A DNA stretch of 64,000 bases, taken from assembly GCF_005473905.2 (NCBI RefSeq), contig NZ_CP061336.1:3464501-3528500 (forward strand), given 5' to 3'. This document shows, in pieces, positions 18,945 to 28,339 of the stretch. A model generated the notes under the pieces. That model saw nothing but the letters and a program-made list of their open reading frames with translations. It had not been told where the DNA came from and ran no database searches. Positions within the stretch are counted from its first letter, which is position 1, and each line of letters opens with the position of its first letter. The DNA is from Ruminiclostridium herbifermentans. GTDB lineage: Bacteria > Bacillota > Clostridia > Acetivibrionales > DSM-1351. The position numbers and the translations under genes are program-made.

Positions 18945-19215
18945 CAAGAAATAATAAATATCAACAGTTAACTGCTTAATTAGTACTCCCGTGCAATATA
19001 TTTCTATTGCTCACTTCCGAAATTGACGCTGAAATAATTAAAGTGAAGAGCAAGCACTTCAGCCGACCGCATTACCATGGCATACTGTCTCGTGTCAATA
19101 CTCACAGCTACTTTACTTCCGCTGTGTCGACGAAGTACTAGTTCTTCACCTATTATTTCTAGCATCAATTTCTAACCAAGTTTCTCAATTAGATATATAT
19201 TGCTGTTTCATACTA
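18945..19215. repeat. Interspersed inverted-repeat element, family 1, copy B
   Basis: Same orientation as copies A and E. TAGTACTCCCGTGCAATATAT on the left mirrors TATATATTGC near the right end. GTGAAGAGCAAGCACTT on the left half mirrors AGTACTAGTTCTTCACC on the right half. The whole element can fold into one long imperfect hairpin. Confidence 0.85.
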
Positions 19216-19240
19216 TTAGTTGCAATACAAAATCGACATA

Positions 19241-19268
19241 TAAAAATGCTGTTTTGCAACAGCATCAT
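19241..19268 (-). terminator. Terminator of the carboxyspermidine decarboxylase gene
   Basis: ATGCTGTTTTGCAACAGCAT (19246-19265) forms a tight hairpin followed on the minus strand by TTTTTATA. Confidence 0.8.
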
Positions 19269-19420
19269 AATTTGTTTGAATTGAATTTTAGAATTGATAA
19301 CCTTTCTTATTTAGAAACTGAGTAAAAATAATTGAATCAACTTTCTCAGCAAAATTATAATTTTTCAACTTACATGGTTGTTGTCAATAGATTTTTGTTA
19401 AAGAAAGTTTAGTAATTAAA

Positions 19421-20557
19421 TTATAATCTGGATTTAAAATCTTCATATCCAAATTTCTTAATAATTTTTGCTCCATCTTTTTCATTATACAGTAGAATTG
19501 CAGGTAAATTTATTCCATTAAAAGTATTATTCTTTACCATTGTATAATGAGCCATATCGCAAAAAACAAGCTTATCACCTGGACTTAGTGGCTTCTTAAA
19601 TGAATAATCTCCAATAACATCTCCTGCAAGACAGGTATGGCTTCCAAGTCTGTAAGAATAATCATATTCACCTGGCTTCCCAGCATCTATTATATTAGGT
19701 CTGTATGGCATTTCCAATACATCGGGCATATGACAAGCCGCAGACGCGTCTAGGATAGCAATTTTCATACCATTCTCAACTATGTCTAAAACCTTTGCTA
19801 CTAGATAGCCAGTATTTAAAGCAATGGCTTCACCTGGCTCCAAATAAACTTTTACACCATATTTATCTTGGAAATATGAAATTGAGCGTATTAAAGATTC
19901 AATGTCATAGTCAACTCTTGTAATATGATGTCCTCCTCCAAAATTCAGCCATTTCATATCCTTAATATACTTGCCAAACTTCTCATCAACAACTTTTATT
20001 GTTCTTTCGAGAGTATCTGAATTTTGTTCACACATTGTGTGAAAATGAAGTCCATCAAGGCCCTCTAGTTTGTCCTCTTTAAAATTTGAAAGAGTTACCC
20101 CAAGTCTTGATGAATTATAGCAGGGATCATATAAGTGAGTCTCAATTTCAGAATACTCAGGATTTATACGTATACCACATTCTATTTTTTTAGTCTTATA
20201 ATTCTTAACTTTTTCTTTATACTTATCCCATTCATTAAAAGAATTGAATACTATATGGTCGCAATATCTGAGGATTTCATCAAATTCCTCTTCTATATAT
20301 GCAGGTGCATATATATGAACCTCTTTACCCATTTCCTCATATCCCAGTCTAGCCTCAAATAAAGAACTTGAGGTTACCCCTTTAAGATACTGTCCTATTA
20401 ATGGATAAACACTGTACATGGAAAAGCCTTTCTGAGCAAGAAGAATACTGCATCCTGTCCTGTCCTGCACAGATTTCAATATTTCAAGGTTCTTTATCAA
20501 AAGTCTTTCATCAACAATATAACATGGTGTAGGCAAACTACTAAAATCTATATTCAA
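19421..20557 (-). CDS. nspC: Carboxynorspermidine/carboxyspermidine decarboxylase
   Basis: PLP-dependent alanine-racemase-fold decarboxylase that removes CO2 from carboxyspermidine or carboxynorspermidine. The N-terminal TPCYIVDE, the LAQKGFS segment carrying the PLP lysine, GLHFHTMCEQ, LNFGGGHHI and the C-terminal GSHTCLAGD are family signatures. TTG at 20557, 6 bases after AGGAGG, is chosen; the frame opens further upstream through the ribosome site. It follows the synthase gene in the same direction, so the two steps are probably co-expressed. The length of 378 aa matches the family. Confidence 0.93.
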   Translation of the reverse strand: MNIDFSSLPTPCYIVDERLLIKNLEILKSVQDRTGCSILLAQKGFSMYSVYPLIGQYLKGVTSSSLFEARLGYEEMGKEVHIYAPAYIEEEFDEILRYCDHIVFNSFNEWDKYKEKVKNYKTKKIECGIRINPEYSEIETHLYDPCYNSSRLGVTLSNFKEDKLEGLDGLHFHTMCEQNSDTLERTIKVVDEKFGKYIKDMKWLNFGGGHHITRVDYDIESLIRSISYFQDKYGVKVYLEPGEAIALNTGYLVAKVLDIVENGMKIAILDASAACHMPDVLEMPYRPNIIDAGKPGEYDYSYRLGSHTCLAGDVIGDYSFKKPLSPGDKLVFCDMAHYTMVKNNTFNGINLPAILLYNEKDGAKIIKKFGYEDFKSRL

Positions 20558-20756
20558 TATTAACCTCCTGGCCGACTCCGGCAAAATATTGGATTTCTCT
20601 TTACAACCTTATTTATGTGTTGCTGCCAAAATAATTGCATGGATTAGCATTGTTTATATAATTATAACTAATCCATGCAAATAAATTCTAGTCCTGCTTT
20701 TATTAATTGGTAACGCTATATAAAAGTACTAAAACAGCTACTAACAATTGCTATTT

Positions 20757-21956
20757 TTAATCAATTAGTTCAGGTGAAAAACTCTCTTTCCATGGTAATC
20801 CACATTTATTCAAAGCATCCATAAATGGGTCAGGATCAAATTCCTCAATATTATGGACACCTGGTTTATTCCAAATGCCTTTTAATATCATCATCGCACC
20901 AATCATAGCCGGAACACCTGTAGTGTAGGATATAGCCTGTGAACCAACCTCTTTATAGCATTCCTCATGATCACATACATTGTAAACATAATAGGTTCTT
21001 GGCTTTCCATCCTTTATACCCTGAATAATACATCCTATATTTGTCTTTCCCTTTGTTCTAGGTCCAAGAGATGCTGGATCAGGCAATACTGCCTTTAAAA
21101 ACTGCAGTGGTATTATTTTCTGACCTTCAAATTCAATTGGTTCAATTGAAGTCATACCAACATTTTCAAGAACCCTCAAATGAGTAAGATATTTCTCTGA
21201 AAAAGTCATCCAAAATCTTATTCTTTTAATTCCTTTTATATTGAGGGCTAAAGATTCTATTTCCTCATGATGCAATAGATAAATATCTTTTGGCCCTACT
21301 TCAGGTAAATTATATACTCTTTTCATCTCTAATGGTTCAGTTTCTACCCATTCCCCATTCTCCCAATAGCTGCCCTTTGCAGTTATTTCTCGAATATTTA
21401 TCTCAGGATTGAAATTTGTTGCAAATGGGTATCCGTGGTCACCTGCGTTAGCATCAACAATATCAATATAGTGAATTTCATCAAAATAATGTTTTTGAGC
21501 ATATGCGCTGAAAACACTTGTAACTCCAGGGTCGAAACCGCTGCCTAAAAGTCCTATTATCCCAGCCTTTTCGAACCTCTCCCTATATGCCCATTGCCAT
21601 TTATATTCAAACTTAGCTACATCAGGCGGCTCATAATTTGCAGTATCAAGATAGTGTACACCAGTTGCAAGACAAGCATCCATTATTGTCAAATCCTGAT
21701 ATGGCAATGCAACATTAATTACGATATCTGGTCCGAATTTCTTAATTAGTTCTATAAGCATCTCAGTGTTATCTGCATCTACTTGAGCAGTCTGAATTTT
21801 GGTTTTTCCACCGTCTAGCTTTGCTTTGATAGCATCGCATTTTGACAGCGTTCTGCTTGCAATACAGATTTCTTCAAATACATCTGGGTTCTGACAACAT
21901 TTATGAATAACAACATTAGCAACGCCACCGGCGCCAATAATTAAAGCTTTTCCCAT
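20757..21956 (-). CDS. Carboxynorspermidine/carboxyspermidine synthase (saccharopine dehydrogenase family)
   Basis: A 399-aa NAD(P)H-dependent enzyme that condenses aspartate semialdehyde with putrescine or diaminopropane. The N-terminal Rossmann motif GAGGVANVVIHK and LGSGFDPGVTSVF are typical of the group that includes saccharopine dehydrogenase homologues. The adjacent decarboxylase gene sets the polyamine role. GGAGATAAGG precedes ATG 21956. Together with arginine decarboxylase upstream this supports spermidine synthesis without S-adenosylmethionine decarboxylase. Confidence 0.92.
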   Translation of the reverse strand: MGKALIIGAGGVANVVIHKCCQNPDVFEEICIASRTLSKCDAIKAKLDGGKTKIQTAQVDADNTEMLIELIKKFGPDIVINVALPYQDLTIMDACLATGVHYLDTANYEPPDVAKFEYKWQWAYRERFEKAGIIGLLGSGFDPGVTSVFSAYAQKHYFDEIHYIDIVDANAGDHGYPFATNFNPEINIREITAKGSYWENGEWVETEPLEMKRVYNLPEVGPKDIYLLHHEEIESLALNIKGIKRIRFWMTFSEKYLTHLRVLENVGMTSIEPIEFEGQKIIPLQFLKAVLPDPASLGPRTKGKTNIGCIIQGIKDGKPRTYYVYNVCDHEECYKEVGSQAISYTTGVPAMIGAMMILKGIWNKPGVHNIEEFDPDPFMDALNKCGLPWKESFSPELID

Positions 21957-22187
21957 TTCCTTATCTCCTAATCCATAATCATATTTATGATACTAATTTT
22001 GCACTAAAACATCAAAAATAAACACAATTACAAAAACTATATCTTTGAAATCACAAGTGCAGACCAGCCTCGACTTTTACAAAATAAGCATTGGCTAAGT
22101 TTTCTTTAATGATTATACAAAATGCTGTATTAAAAATCAACATAGATTGCTAACCTATTGTCAAAGACTGAAAGTAACAATAAAAGA

Positions 22188-22232
22188 AAGACTTAGCTAA
22201 CAGATGTCTGTCAAAACTAAGTCTTCCTTTTA
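22188..22232 (-). terminator. Hairpin upstream of the synthase gene
   Basis: AAGACTTAG (22188-22196) pairs with CTAAGTCTT (22217-22225); on the minus strand TCTTTTATTG follows. It may be a second terminator of speA or an attenuator for the synthase gene. The rest of 21957-22533 shows no gene. Confidence 0.65.
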
Positions 22233-22533
22233 AACACATAATATTCTATTGGAATTACATTATACCATTATTTTTCCAAAATTCAAACATTTTTTCTAAA
22301 TTATTTTTTATTTTTTAAATATTACCACATTATAATTTTATTTGAAATTTACTGAGCCTGTTATAACAAAATAGAAAGTTGTTGTTCCTCAATCACAACG
22401 CACGATAATTCTTTCTACAGTTTTTTACCGTTCTTTTAATATATCGGCATTTTCTTTTTATACATATTTTTATACATGTTTTTGTTTATATTTTGTTACA
22501 TTAATATACAACTTTAATTCAATCTTACAAAAT

Positions 22534-22578
22534 ACAAAAGCAACGTGTGTCAAAATAAGACATTACGTTGCTTTTTGT
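22534..22578 (-). terminator. Terminator of speA
   Basis: ACAAAAGCAACGT (22534-22545 region) pairs with ACGTTGCTTTTTGT (22565-22578), with T runs on both sides, about 90 bases beyond the speA stop. Confidence 0.8.
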
Positions 22579-22664
22579 ATGAAATATTTTTCTTAATTAT
22601 CCAAATTTCTCAGTTCAATTTGTAAATTTTCAGCTTTATCAATGATAAGTTGATAATAATCTTT

Positions 22665-24584
22665 CTACCTCTCATAATAAGTGTAACCACGCAAGCCATT
22701 CTCATATGCTTTCATAATTACTTTCCTATCACTTGCACTAATTAGCCCCTCACGTATAGCATTTTCTGCCTTTTCACGGAAACTCACAATCATGTCCTTA
22801 GGGTCATACTCTACATAGGTAAGAACGTCTGCAACACTATCTCCGTGTATTTCCTTTACAAGGTCATAGCTGCCATCAGGATGTATTCTGACACTAACTA
22901 CATTTGTATCTCCAAACAGGTTGTGAAGGTCACCTAGAGTTTCCTGATATGCTCCAACTATGAACACTCCTAGATAGTAATCATCCCCATTTTTCAACTC
23001 ATGCAGTGGCAGAGTTGTTCTAACATCATGCAGGTCAATAAAGTGGTCAATCTTTCCATCACAGTCACAAGTAATGTCTGCAATAACTGCATTTCTCTTT
23101 GGCAATTCCAATAATCGGTGAAGCGGCATTATTGGGAATAGCTGGTCAATAGCCCAACTGTCTGGAATAGACTGAAACACTGAAAAGTTACAGTAATATA
23201 TGTCGGCTATCGCACTTTCAATATCTTCTAAATCAGGAGGAAAATTCTTAAGCTTTTGTTTTTCCTTTGCAATCTGATTAATTGTATTCCAGAATATTTT
23301 TTCCGAAAATGCTCTCTCACGTAAGCTTACCTTACCATGCTTGAACATGTCGCGAATTTCATCACGATAATATAAAGCATCGTTATAACACTCTTGAATG
23401 TTCTTTTGAGTAATACTTTTGTTTACATCAAATAAATTCTTAATTTGCTCTGGAGTATTTTCATCAAGACTGTCAGGCAAATTGTGCTCCTCAAACCTTT
23501 CAACATCTAGAACATTAAATAGAAGTACCGAATAATATGCTACAGTTGTACGACCCGACTCTGTGACAATAATAGGGTGTTCAACACCGCTTGAGTCAAG
23601 AGTAGTCATAACAGCCTCAACAATATCAGTACAATATTCTTCAACAGTGTAGTTACGGCTATTTATATAATTTGTATTTGAACCGTCATAATCAACAGCA
23701 AGTCCACCCCCAAGATCTAAATAACCCATAGGTGCGCCTTCCTTAACCAGTTCTGCATAAACGCGAGTTGCTTCCAATACAGCAGAACGGATATCTCTGA
23801 TATTTGGTATCTGAGAACCCAAATGATAATGAAGCAGCTTAAGGCAATCCAGCATATTTTCCTTTTTCAATGTATCTACAACAGTTATAACCTGAGACAT
23901 ATTCAAACCAAAAATACTACGGTCCCCGCCTGATTCAGTCCAATGTCCTCCTGCCTTTGCAGAAAGCTTTATGCGAAGTCCAATGTTTGGCTTAACCCCT
24001 AGTTTTCTTGAGCGTTCCAGTACAATATCAACCTCACTAAGTGTCTCTATAACAAAGAAACACTTAAATCCCATCTTAACTGAGTAAAGGCCTAAATCTA
24101 TAAATTCCTCATCCTTATAACCATTGCAAATTAGACAAGCTTCTTTATCCTTCATTAAAGATAATGCAGCAACTAACTCAGCCTTACTGCCCACTTCAAG
24201 ACCATGGTGATAACGCTGACCAAACTTAGTCACTTCTTCAACTACTTGCTGCTGCTGATTAACCTTGATTGGGTATACGCCACGGTAGTCCCCTTTATAA
24301 TTTAATTTGTTCATTGCATCTCTAAAGGATTCATTTAAAAGAGATATCTGTGAATCCAATAAATTTTCAAAACGTAGCAACACAGGCATATCAAGCCCAC
24401 GTTCACGAATACCTGATATTATATCCATAAGGCTGATTGCAGCCTGTTCATTGTCTTTATATGGATTAACCAGCACCTCTCCATTATTAGAAATAGAAAA
24501 ATAGCCGTTCCCCCAATTCTTAACACCATACAGTTCCTCGGACTTTGCTTTTGTCCATCTACCTAATACTTCTGACTTATTCAT
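22665..24584 (-). CDS. speA: Biosynthetic arginine decarboxylase
   Basis: PLP enzyme converting arginine to agmatine, the first step to putrescine in this route. At about 639 aa it matches the SpeA class. GVYPIKVNQQQQVVEE contains the PLP lysine, and HYHLGSQIPN, YLDLGGGLAVDYDGS and ITCDCDGKIDHF are recognisable SpeA blocks. ATG 24584 lies 7 bases after AAAGGA; an ATG five codons earlier lacks a site. It supplies the polyamine genes downstream. Agmatine-to-putrescine enzymes are not in this window. Confidence 0.96.
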   Translation of the reverse strand: MNKSEVLGRWTKAKSEELYGVKNWGNGYFSISNNGEVLVNPYKDNEQAAISLMDIISGIRERGLDMPVLLRFENLLDSQISLLNESFRDAMNKLNYKGDYRGVYPIKVNQQQQVVEEVTKFGQRYHHGLEVGSKAELVAALSLMKDKEACLICNGYKDEEFIDLGLYSVKMGFKCFFVIETLSEVDIVLERSRKLGVKPNIGLRIKLSAKAGGHWTESGGDRSIFGLNMSQVITVVDTLKKENMLDCLKLLHYHLGSQIPNIRDIRSAVLEATRVYAELVKEGAPMGYLDLGGGLAVDYDGSNTNYINSRNYTVEEYCTDIVEAVMTTLDSSGVEHPIIVTESGRTTVAYYSVLLFNVLDVERFEEHNLPDSLDENTPEQIKNLFDVNKSITQKNIQECYNDALYYRDEIRDMFKHGKVSLRERAFSEKIFWNTINQIAKEKQKLKNFPPDLEDIESAIADIYYCNFSVFQSIPDSWAIDQLFPIMPLHRLLELPKRNAVIADITCDCDGKIDHFIDLHDVRTTLPLHELKNGDDYYLGVFIVGAYQETLGDLHNLFGDTNVVSVRIHPDGSYDLVKEIHGDSVADVLTYVEYDPKDMIVSFREKAENAIREGLISASDRKVIMKAYENGLRGYTYYER

Positions 24585-24778
24585 GGCTTTTCCTTTCATA
24601 ATATAAATAAATTTGACAGAAATAGTAAGATTATTTTTAATAAAATAATAAATAACTGTAAATAATAATATAATCTACTAAAATCAAACGATATCATATC
24701 ATTGGCAGCGTTGTCAATACACATAAAATAGCAGAACATAGAAAATCTACATGTAATTTTACAACTATTATTATAATA

Positions 24779-25040
24779 AATAGTATGCGAGTGTAATATA
24801 TATCTAATTGCGAAGCTTAATTAAAAATTGATGATATAAATATAGGTAAAAAACAAGTATTGCAGCCGACACAGCGGAAGTCGGTAGCTGTGAGTATTGA
24901 CCCGAGACAGTATGCCTTGGTAATACGGTCGGCGGAAGTACTTGTTCTTCACCGTAATTAATTCAGCTTCAATTTCGTGAGCAATCCAATAGATGTATAT
25001 TGCACAGGAGTACTATTCAAGTAGTTTATTATTGCTATAA
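24779..25040. repeat. Interspersed inverted-repeat element, family 1, copy C (inverted)
   Basis: Opposite orientation to the other copies: it begins AGTATGCGAGTGTAATATATATC and ends near GTATATTGCACAGGAGTACTATT. Internal GTATTGACCCGAGACAGTATG and AGTACTTGTTCTTCACC match reverse complements in copies B and E. It lies upstream of speA. A perfect TTGACA (minus strand, 24712-24717) nearby may be the speA -35 box, with a weak -10. Confidence 0.85.
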
Positions 25041-25130
25041 ATTGTTTTTATTTTTCAATAAACCTACCAAAATCACAATTCAAATAAATTTTTATCTAAG
25101 TAAAACGGTTAGCAATAAGAAGCTTATCCA

Positions 25131-25187
25131 TTAAGCTAATTATTAAGCTATTATTAAGCTATTATTAAGCCATTATTAAGCTATTAT
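25131..25187. repeat. 11-bp tandem repeat
   Basis: About five copies of TATTAAGCTAT in a row, with one C substitution, ending 20 bases before the hydrogenase-like gene's stop codon. It is probably replication slippage. Confidence 0.8.
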
Positions 25188-25205
25188 ATTGATAAATTGC
25201 ATTTC

Positions 25206-26462
25206 TTATTTAAAATCCCTTGTAAAAATATCACTGTTTTCCAGGAGACTTTCAACGGATTCAAAGCCCAAACGCTGCAACAAATCCATTACGTAAGGAT
25301 TATCAATTGGTGTAACATAGTTTGCCTGATTTCCATATTGATTAACATTTTTCCTGCCTTCTTCACGGTCTAAAATTGCTTTAGGGCCTCCGACACAACC
25401 GCCTACGCAGCCCATTCCCTCAAGAAAATTCGCAGTAATATTGCCTTCTTTAAGAGCATTAAGCATTTCCTTACACTCACGAATTCCGTTTGCTTGCTGA
25501 GTTCGAATGGAAATTTTACGATTAGGATTTAAGCCCTTAAGCGTACTTTCTACCGCCTCACTAACTCCGCCTGTTCTAGCATATATTCTTCCTGCCTTTG
25601 AGGAATGGTCACGAGAATCCTCTTCCATATTCTCAGGATTTATATTTGCAAATTCAAAAATATCCTGTACTTCTTGAAATGTAAGAACATAATCAACTGC
25701 ATCAGCAATATCAGGTTCTCTTGCCTCTGATTTTTTAGCTATGCAAGGTCCGATAAACACAGTAATGGAGTTAGGCTCAAGTAATTTAATTGAACGTCCG
25801 CATGCCACCATTGGCGATACAGAACCAGGAACATGAGGCATGAATTGTTTATATATTTTGCGAAGCATGGCAATCCACATTGGGCAGCAACAGCTTGTCA
25901 GCAAAAAATCCTTTTCATTAACAATAGTGCGGTCAAATTCCAATGCTTCCTTTAAAGTAAGAATATCTGCAAAAAGTGCAACTTCTACCATTCCGGCAAA
26001 ACCAAGACTTTTAAAAGCACTTCTAAGCTTGCCCGGTGTAACTTTATCACTGAATTGACTGATAAAAGCAGGTGCAATCAAAGCATAAACAGGCCCCTTT
26101 TGGCTCCTTACAGCCTCCAAGGCAGGTATTATATCCTTGCTGGCTACAAGCTTTTGCGCCTTGCATTCATCAATACATTCTGAACAACCAACGCATAAAT
26201 CCTTGTTTATAATTGTATTGCCCTTTTCATCTTTTTCTATTGCATCAAATAAACATTTTACTGTACATATACTGCATTTCGAATCCTCAGAGCAATCACA
26301 ATCTGATATTTTCCAAACTGAGGCATATTCCTTCGGATTTAATAAGCAATCTAACTGATGTGAATCAAAGCCTTGCTCAATAGCATTTTTAACCTCTTCA
26401 TTTGTTCTATTTTCAACTGCTGCCTTTGCTAATCTTCTGTAAAGTTCATTAAATGCCTGCAT
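25206..26462 (-). CDS. FeFe-hydrogenase-like protein with two [4Fe-4S] sites
   Basis: A 418-aa iron-sulfur protein. The N-terminal Cys clusters (C55-C70 and CVGCSECIDEC at 90-100) fit two [4Fe-4S] centres. The H-cluster motifs follow: TSCCCPMW (189-196), GPCIAKKSE (238-246) and FLEGMGCVGGC (346-356). The cluster-ligand cysteines appear present, but P1 carries an extra Cys and PMW rather than the usual PGW/PAW, and P3 has MGC instead of MAC. These shifts are seen in divergent, possibly sensory, monomeric hydrogenases. No maturases or partner subunits are nearby. AGGAGGGG precedes the ATG. Confidence 0.85.
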   Translation of the reverse strand: MQAFNELYRRLAKAAVENRTNEEVKNAIEQGFDSHQLDCLLNPKEYASVWKISDCDCSEDSKCSICTVKCLFDAIEKDEKGNTIINKDLCVGCSECIDECKAQKLVASKDIIPALEAVRSQKGPVYALIAPAFISQFSDKVTPGKLRSAFKSLGFAGMVEVALFADILTLKEALEFDRTIVNEKDFLLTSCCCPMWIAMLRKIYKQFMPHVPGSVSPMVACGRSIKLLEPNSITVFIGPCIAKKSEAREPDIADAVDYVLTFQEVQDIFEFANINPENMEEDSRDHSSKAGRIYARTGGVSEAVESTLKGLNPNRKISIRTQQANGIRECKEMLNALKEGNITANFLEGMGCVGGCVGGPKAILDREEGRKNVNQYGNQANYVTPIDNPYVMDLLQRLGFESVESLLENSDIFTRDFK

Positions 26463-26657
26463 TTTTTACCCCTCCTTAATTATATAATCTCTAACTTACA
26501 CACAAAATCTATCAGCGTAGATTAAATATAAATTGCTTGCTTCAATTTTTAAGATAAAGCCTGCAATATGTAGCAGCAAAATATAAATATATTTAAAAGT
26601 AGCCCACCGATATATGAATTTACCGATAGGCTAACATACATGCATCACACATTAATT

Positions 26658-26840
26658 CTACTTTCTTTTTCGGCTCTGAGGTATAAATGTTGCACAATCA
26701 GTTTGATTTGAAGTAGAAGCATCTACTGCTCTCACAACAATCTGTTCAGCTGAACAGTGGTCACCTGCCATATGATACTTACAGGTATCTACGACACACT
26801 TAACTCCCTCATTTGGGTGGTCCATCATATTTGCTGACAT
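26658..26840 (-). CDS. DUF1540 domain protein
   Basis: A 60-aa protein with four cysteines (VKCVVDTCKYH, HCSAEQI, DCATF) in the DUF1540 pattern, likely metal binding and common in spore-forming clostridia. GGAGGG lies 6 bases before the ATG. It sits between the hydrogenase-like gene and apbE in the same direction. Function is unknown. Confidence 0.88.
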   Translation of the reverse strand: MSANMMDHPNEGVKCVVDTCKYHMAGDHCSAEQIVVRAVDASTSNQTDCATFIPQSRKRK

Positions 26841-26904
26841 TTCAATCCCTCCAATAATATTTTTTACTTCAAAAATATTATTTGTATCAGGCTATAAATT
26901 AATA

Positions 26905-27954
26905 CTAATATTCTTTTGTAAATTTTTTAAAGCCTTCACTGTATTTTATTTCACCATTTTTCATTACCCACAATGCCTCTGTATCAGGCAGACTGTTTAT
27001 AAACTCCAATCCCTTTTCAATAGGCATACAAAAAACCGCAGTTGACAATGCGTCTGACATTCCTGAATTTTCACAAAGTATTGTGACTTCTGAAAAATAT
27101 TCAGATGGAAAAAGTGTGTCAGTATCAATTATATGATGATATCGTTTCCCATTAACCGTATAATACCTTTCATAGTCCCCGCTTGATACAACTGATAAAT
27201 CAGAAACATATACAATGCTAATGGTATTGTTTTCGCTTTCTCTATCTGGATTCTGAATTCCTAAATTCCATAGTTTATCGTCAATTCCCTTATTTCCAAT
27301 TGCACGTACATTCCCTCCTACACTAATGAGCCCGGATGTGAAACCACTTTTTATAGCAATTTGACTAACCTGTTCTGTTGCATAGCCTTTGCCTATAGAG
27401 CCAACATCAATACTCATTTGTGGATCTTCTAAATAAACAGTGGAATTTATTTCATCTATAATAATTTTATTTATGTCTGTATGGTTTGCTGCTTCTTGTA
27501 ACTCTTCCATTTTAGGAATAGCAGCTTTGGTCTCGTCTTCAACACCTTCAGTACGATATTTATGCCAAATCTTCAGCACCGCACCAAATGCAATATTAAT
27601 TTTGCCCTCTGTTTTTAAATACCACTCTTTGGAATAAAGTAATAAATCAATTATTTTTTTATCAACCTTAACGGGTTTAATTCCTGCATTGTCATTTATA
27701 GTTTTAATATTATTTATTCCATCATAATCATTATATATATCATATAGTTGGTGATATATTTTTAAATTATCATAAATAAGCTGGGAATACTTTGTAAACT
27801 CTTCTTTACTTTCAGTATAGGCAACTATTTTTGTCATTGTATCAAAAAGCTGTAAAAATTCCGCCTCATATCGTTTCTTGTCTTTTTCTCCACACGCTGT
27901 TAAATTTATCAAAAATGAAATTGCAATTATTACAGTTACTATTTTTTTTAACAA
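26905..27954 (-). CDS. apbE: FAD:protein FMN transferase (ApbE/FmnB)
   Basis: Extracytoplasmic lipoprotein that links FMN to Ser/Thr of target proteins, using FAD and Mg2+. The signal peptide ends LINLTACG. The family blocks MSIDVGSIGKGYA, GLISVGGNVRAIG and HHIIDTDT are intact. TTG 27954 sits 5 bases after GGAGG; a GTG at 27966 is inside the site. It is the last gene of the electron-transfer locus, and the upstream pplA-like lipoprotein is its probable substrate. This corresponds to FmnB in the Listeria system. Confidence 0.93.
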   Translation of the reverse strand: MLKKIVTVIIAISFLINLTACGEKDKKRYEAEFLQLFDTMTKIVAYTESKEEFTKYSQLIYDNLKIYHQLYDIYNDYDGINNIKTINDNAGIKPVKVDKKIIDLLLYSKEWYLKTEGKINIAFGAVLKIWHKYRTEGVEDETKAAIPKMEELQEAANHTDINKIIIDEINSTVYLEDPQMSIDVGSIGKGYATEQVSQIAIKSGFTSGLISVGGNVRAIGNKGIDDKLWNLGIQNPDRESENNTISIVYVSDLSVVSSGDYERYYTVNGKRYHHIIDTDTLFPSEYFSEVTILCENSGMSDALSTAVFCMPIEKGLEFINSLPDTEALWVMKNGEIKYSEGFKKFTKEY

Positions 27955-28339
27955 ACTGACCTCCACATTACTAATACAAAAATGGTGTAACTAATAACTT
28001 ATATAACTTCTATATGTTTAAAAAACAATCTAACTAACTTTCTTCGATTCTACATTTATTGTACATTTATTGTGCCTTTTATGTAAAAATTTTTATATTA
28101 ATACCTTTTAAATATTTATCCTAATTTTTAAAACTAACCATTACCTATACAATATAACATTATAGCTTATAAATTCTAACTTTGTCTCATTTTGTATATA
28201 CTACTTAAAAGCAAGGCCACTGCACACTAGCAGCTTAATTACATAGTTTGTCTTTGTTAAATAATCAAAAACACACTTCTGCAACTAATACTATCATGCA
28301 GCAGCCCTATTTTTTGCTCATTATCTCAACTTTCGTAGT
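27955..28339. other. 385-base gap between pplA-like gene and apbE, nothing recognised
   Basis: AT-rich sequence without a convincing frame, hairpin or repeat. A promoter for apbE may lie here, so apbE could be transcribed partly on its own. Confidence 0.4.

Noticed and set aside
24690..24717. speA promoter
   Set aside because: The TTGACA is perfect but no good -10 lies at 16-18 bases, so it was only mentioned, not called.
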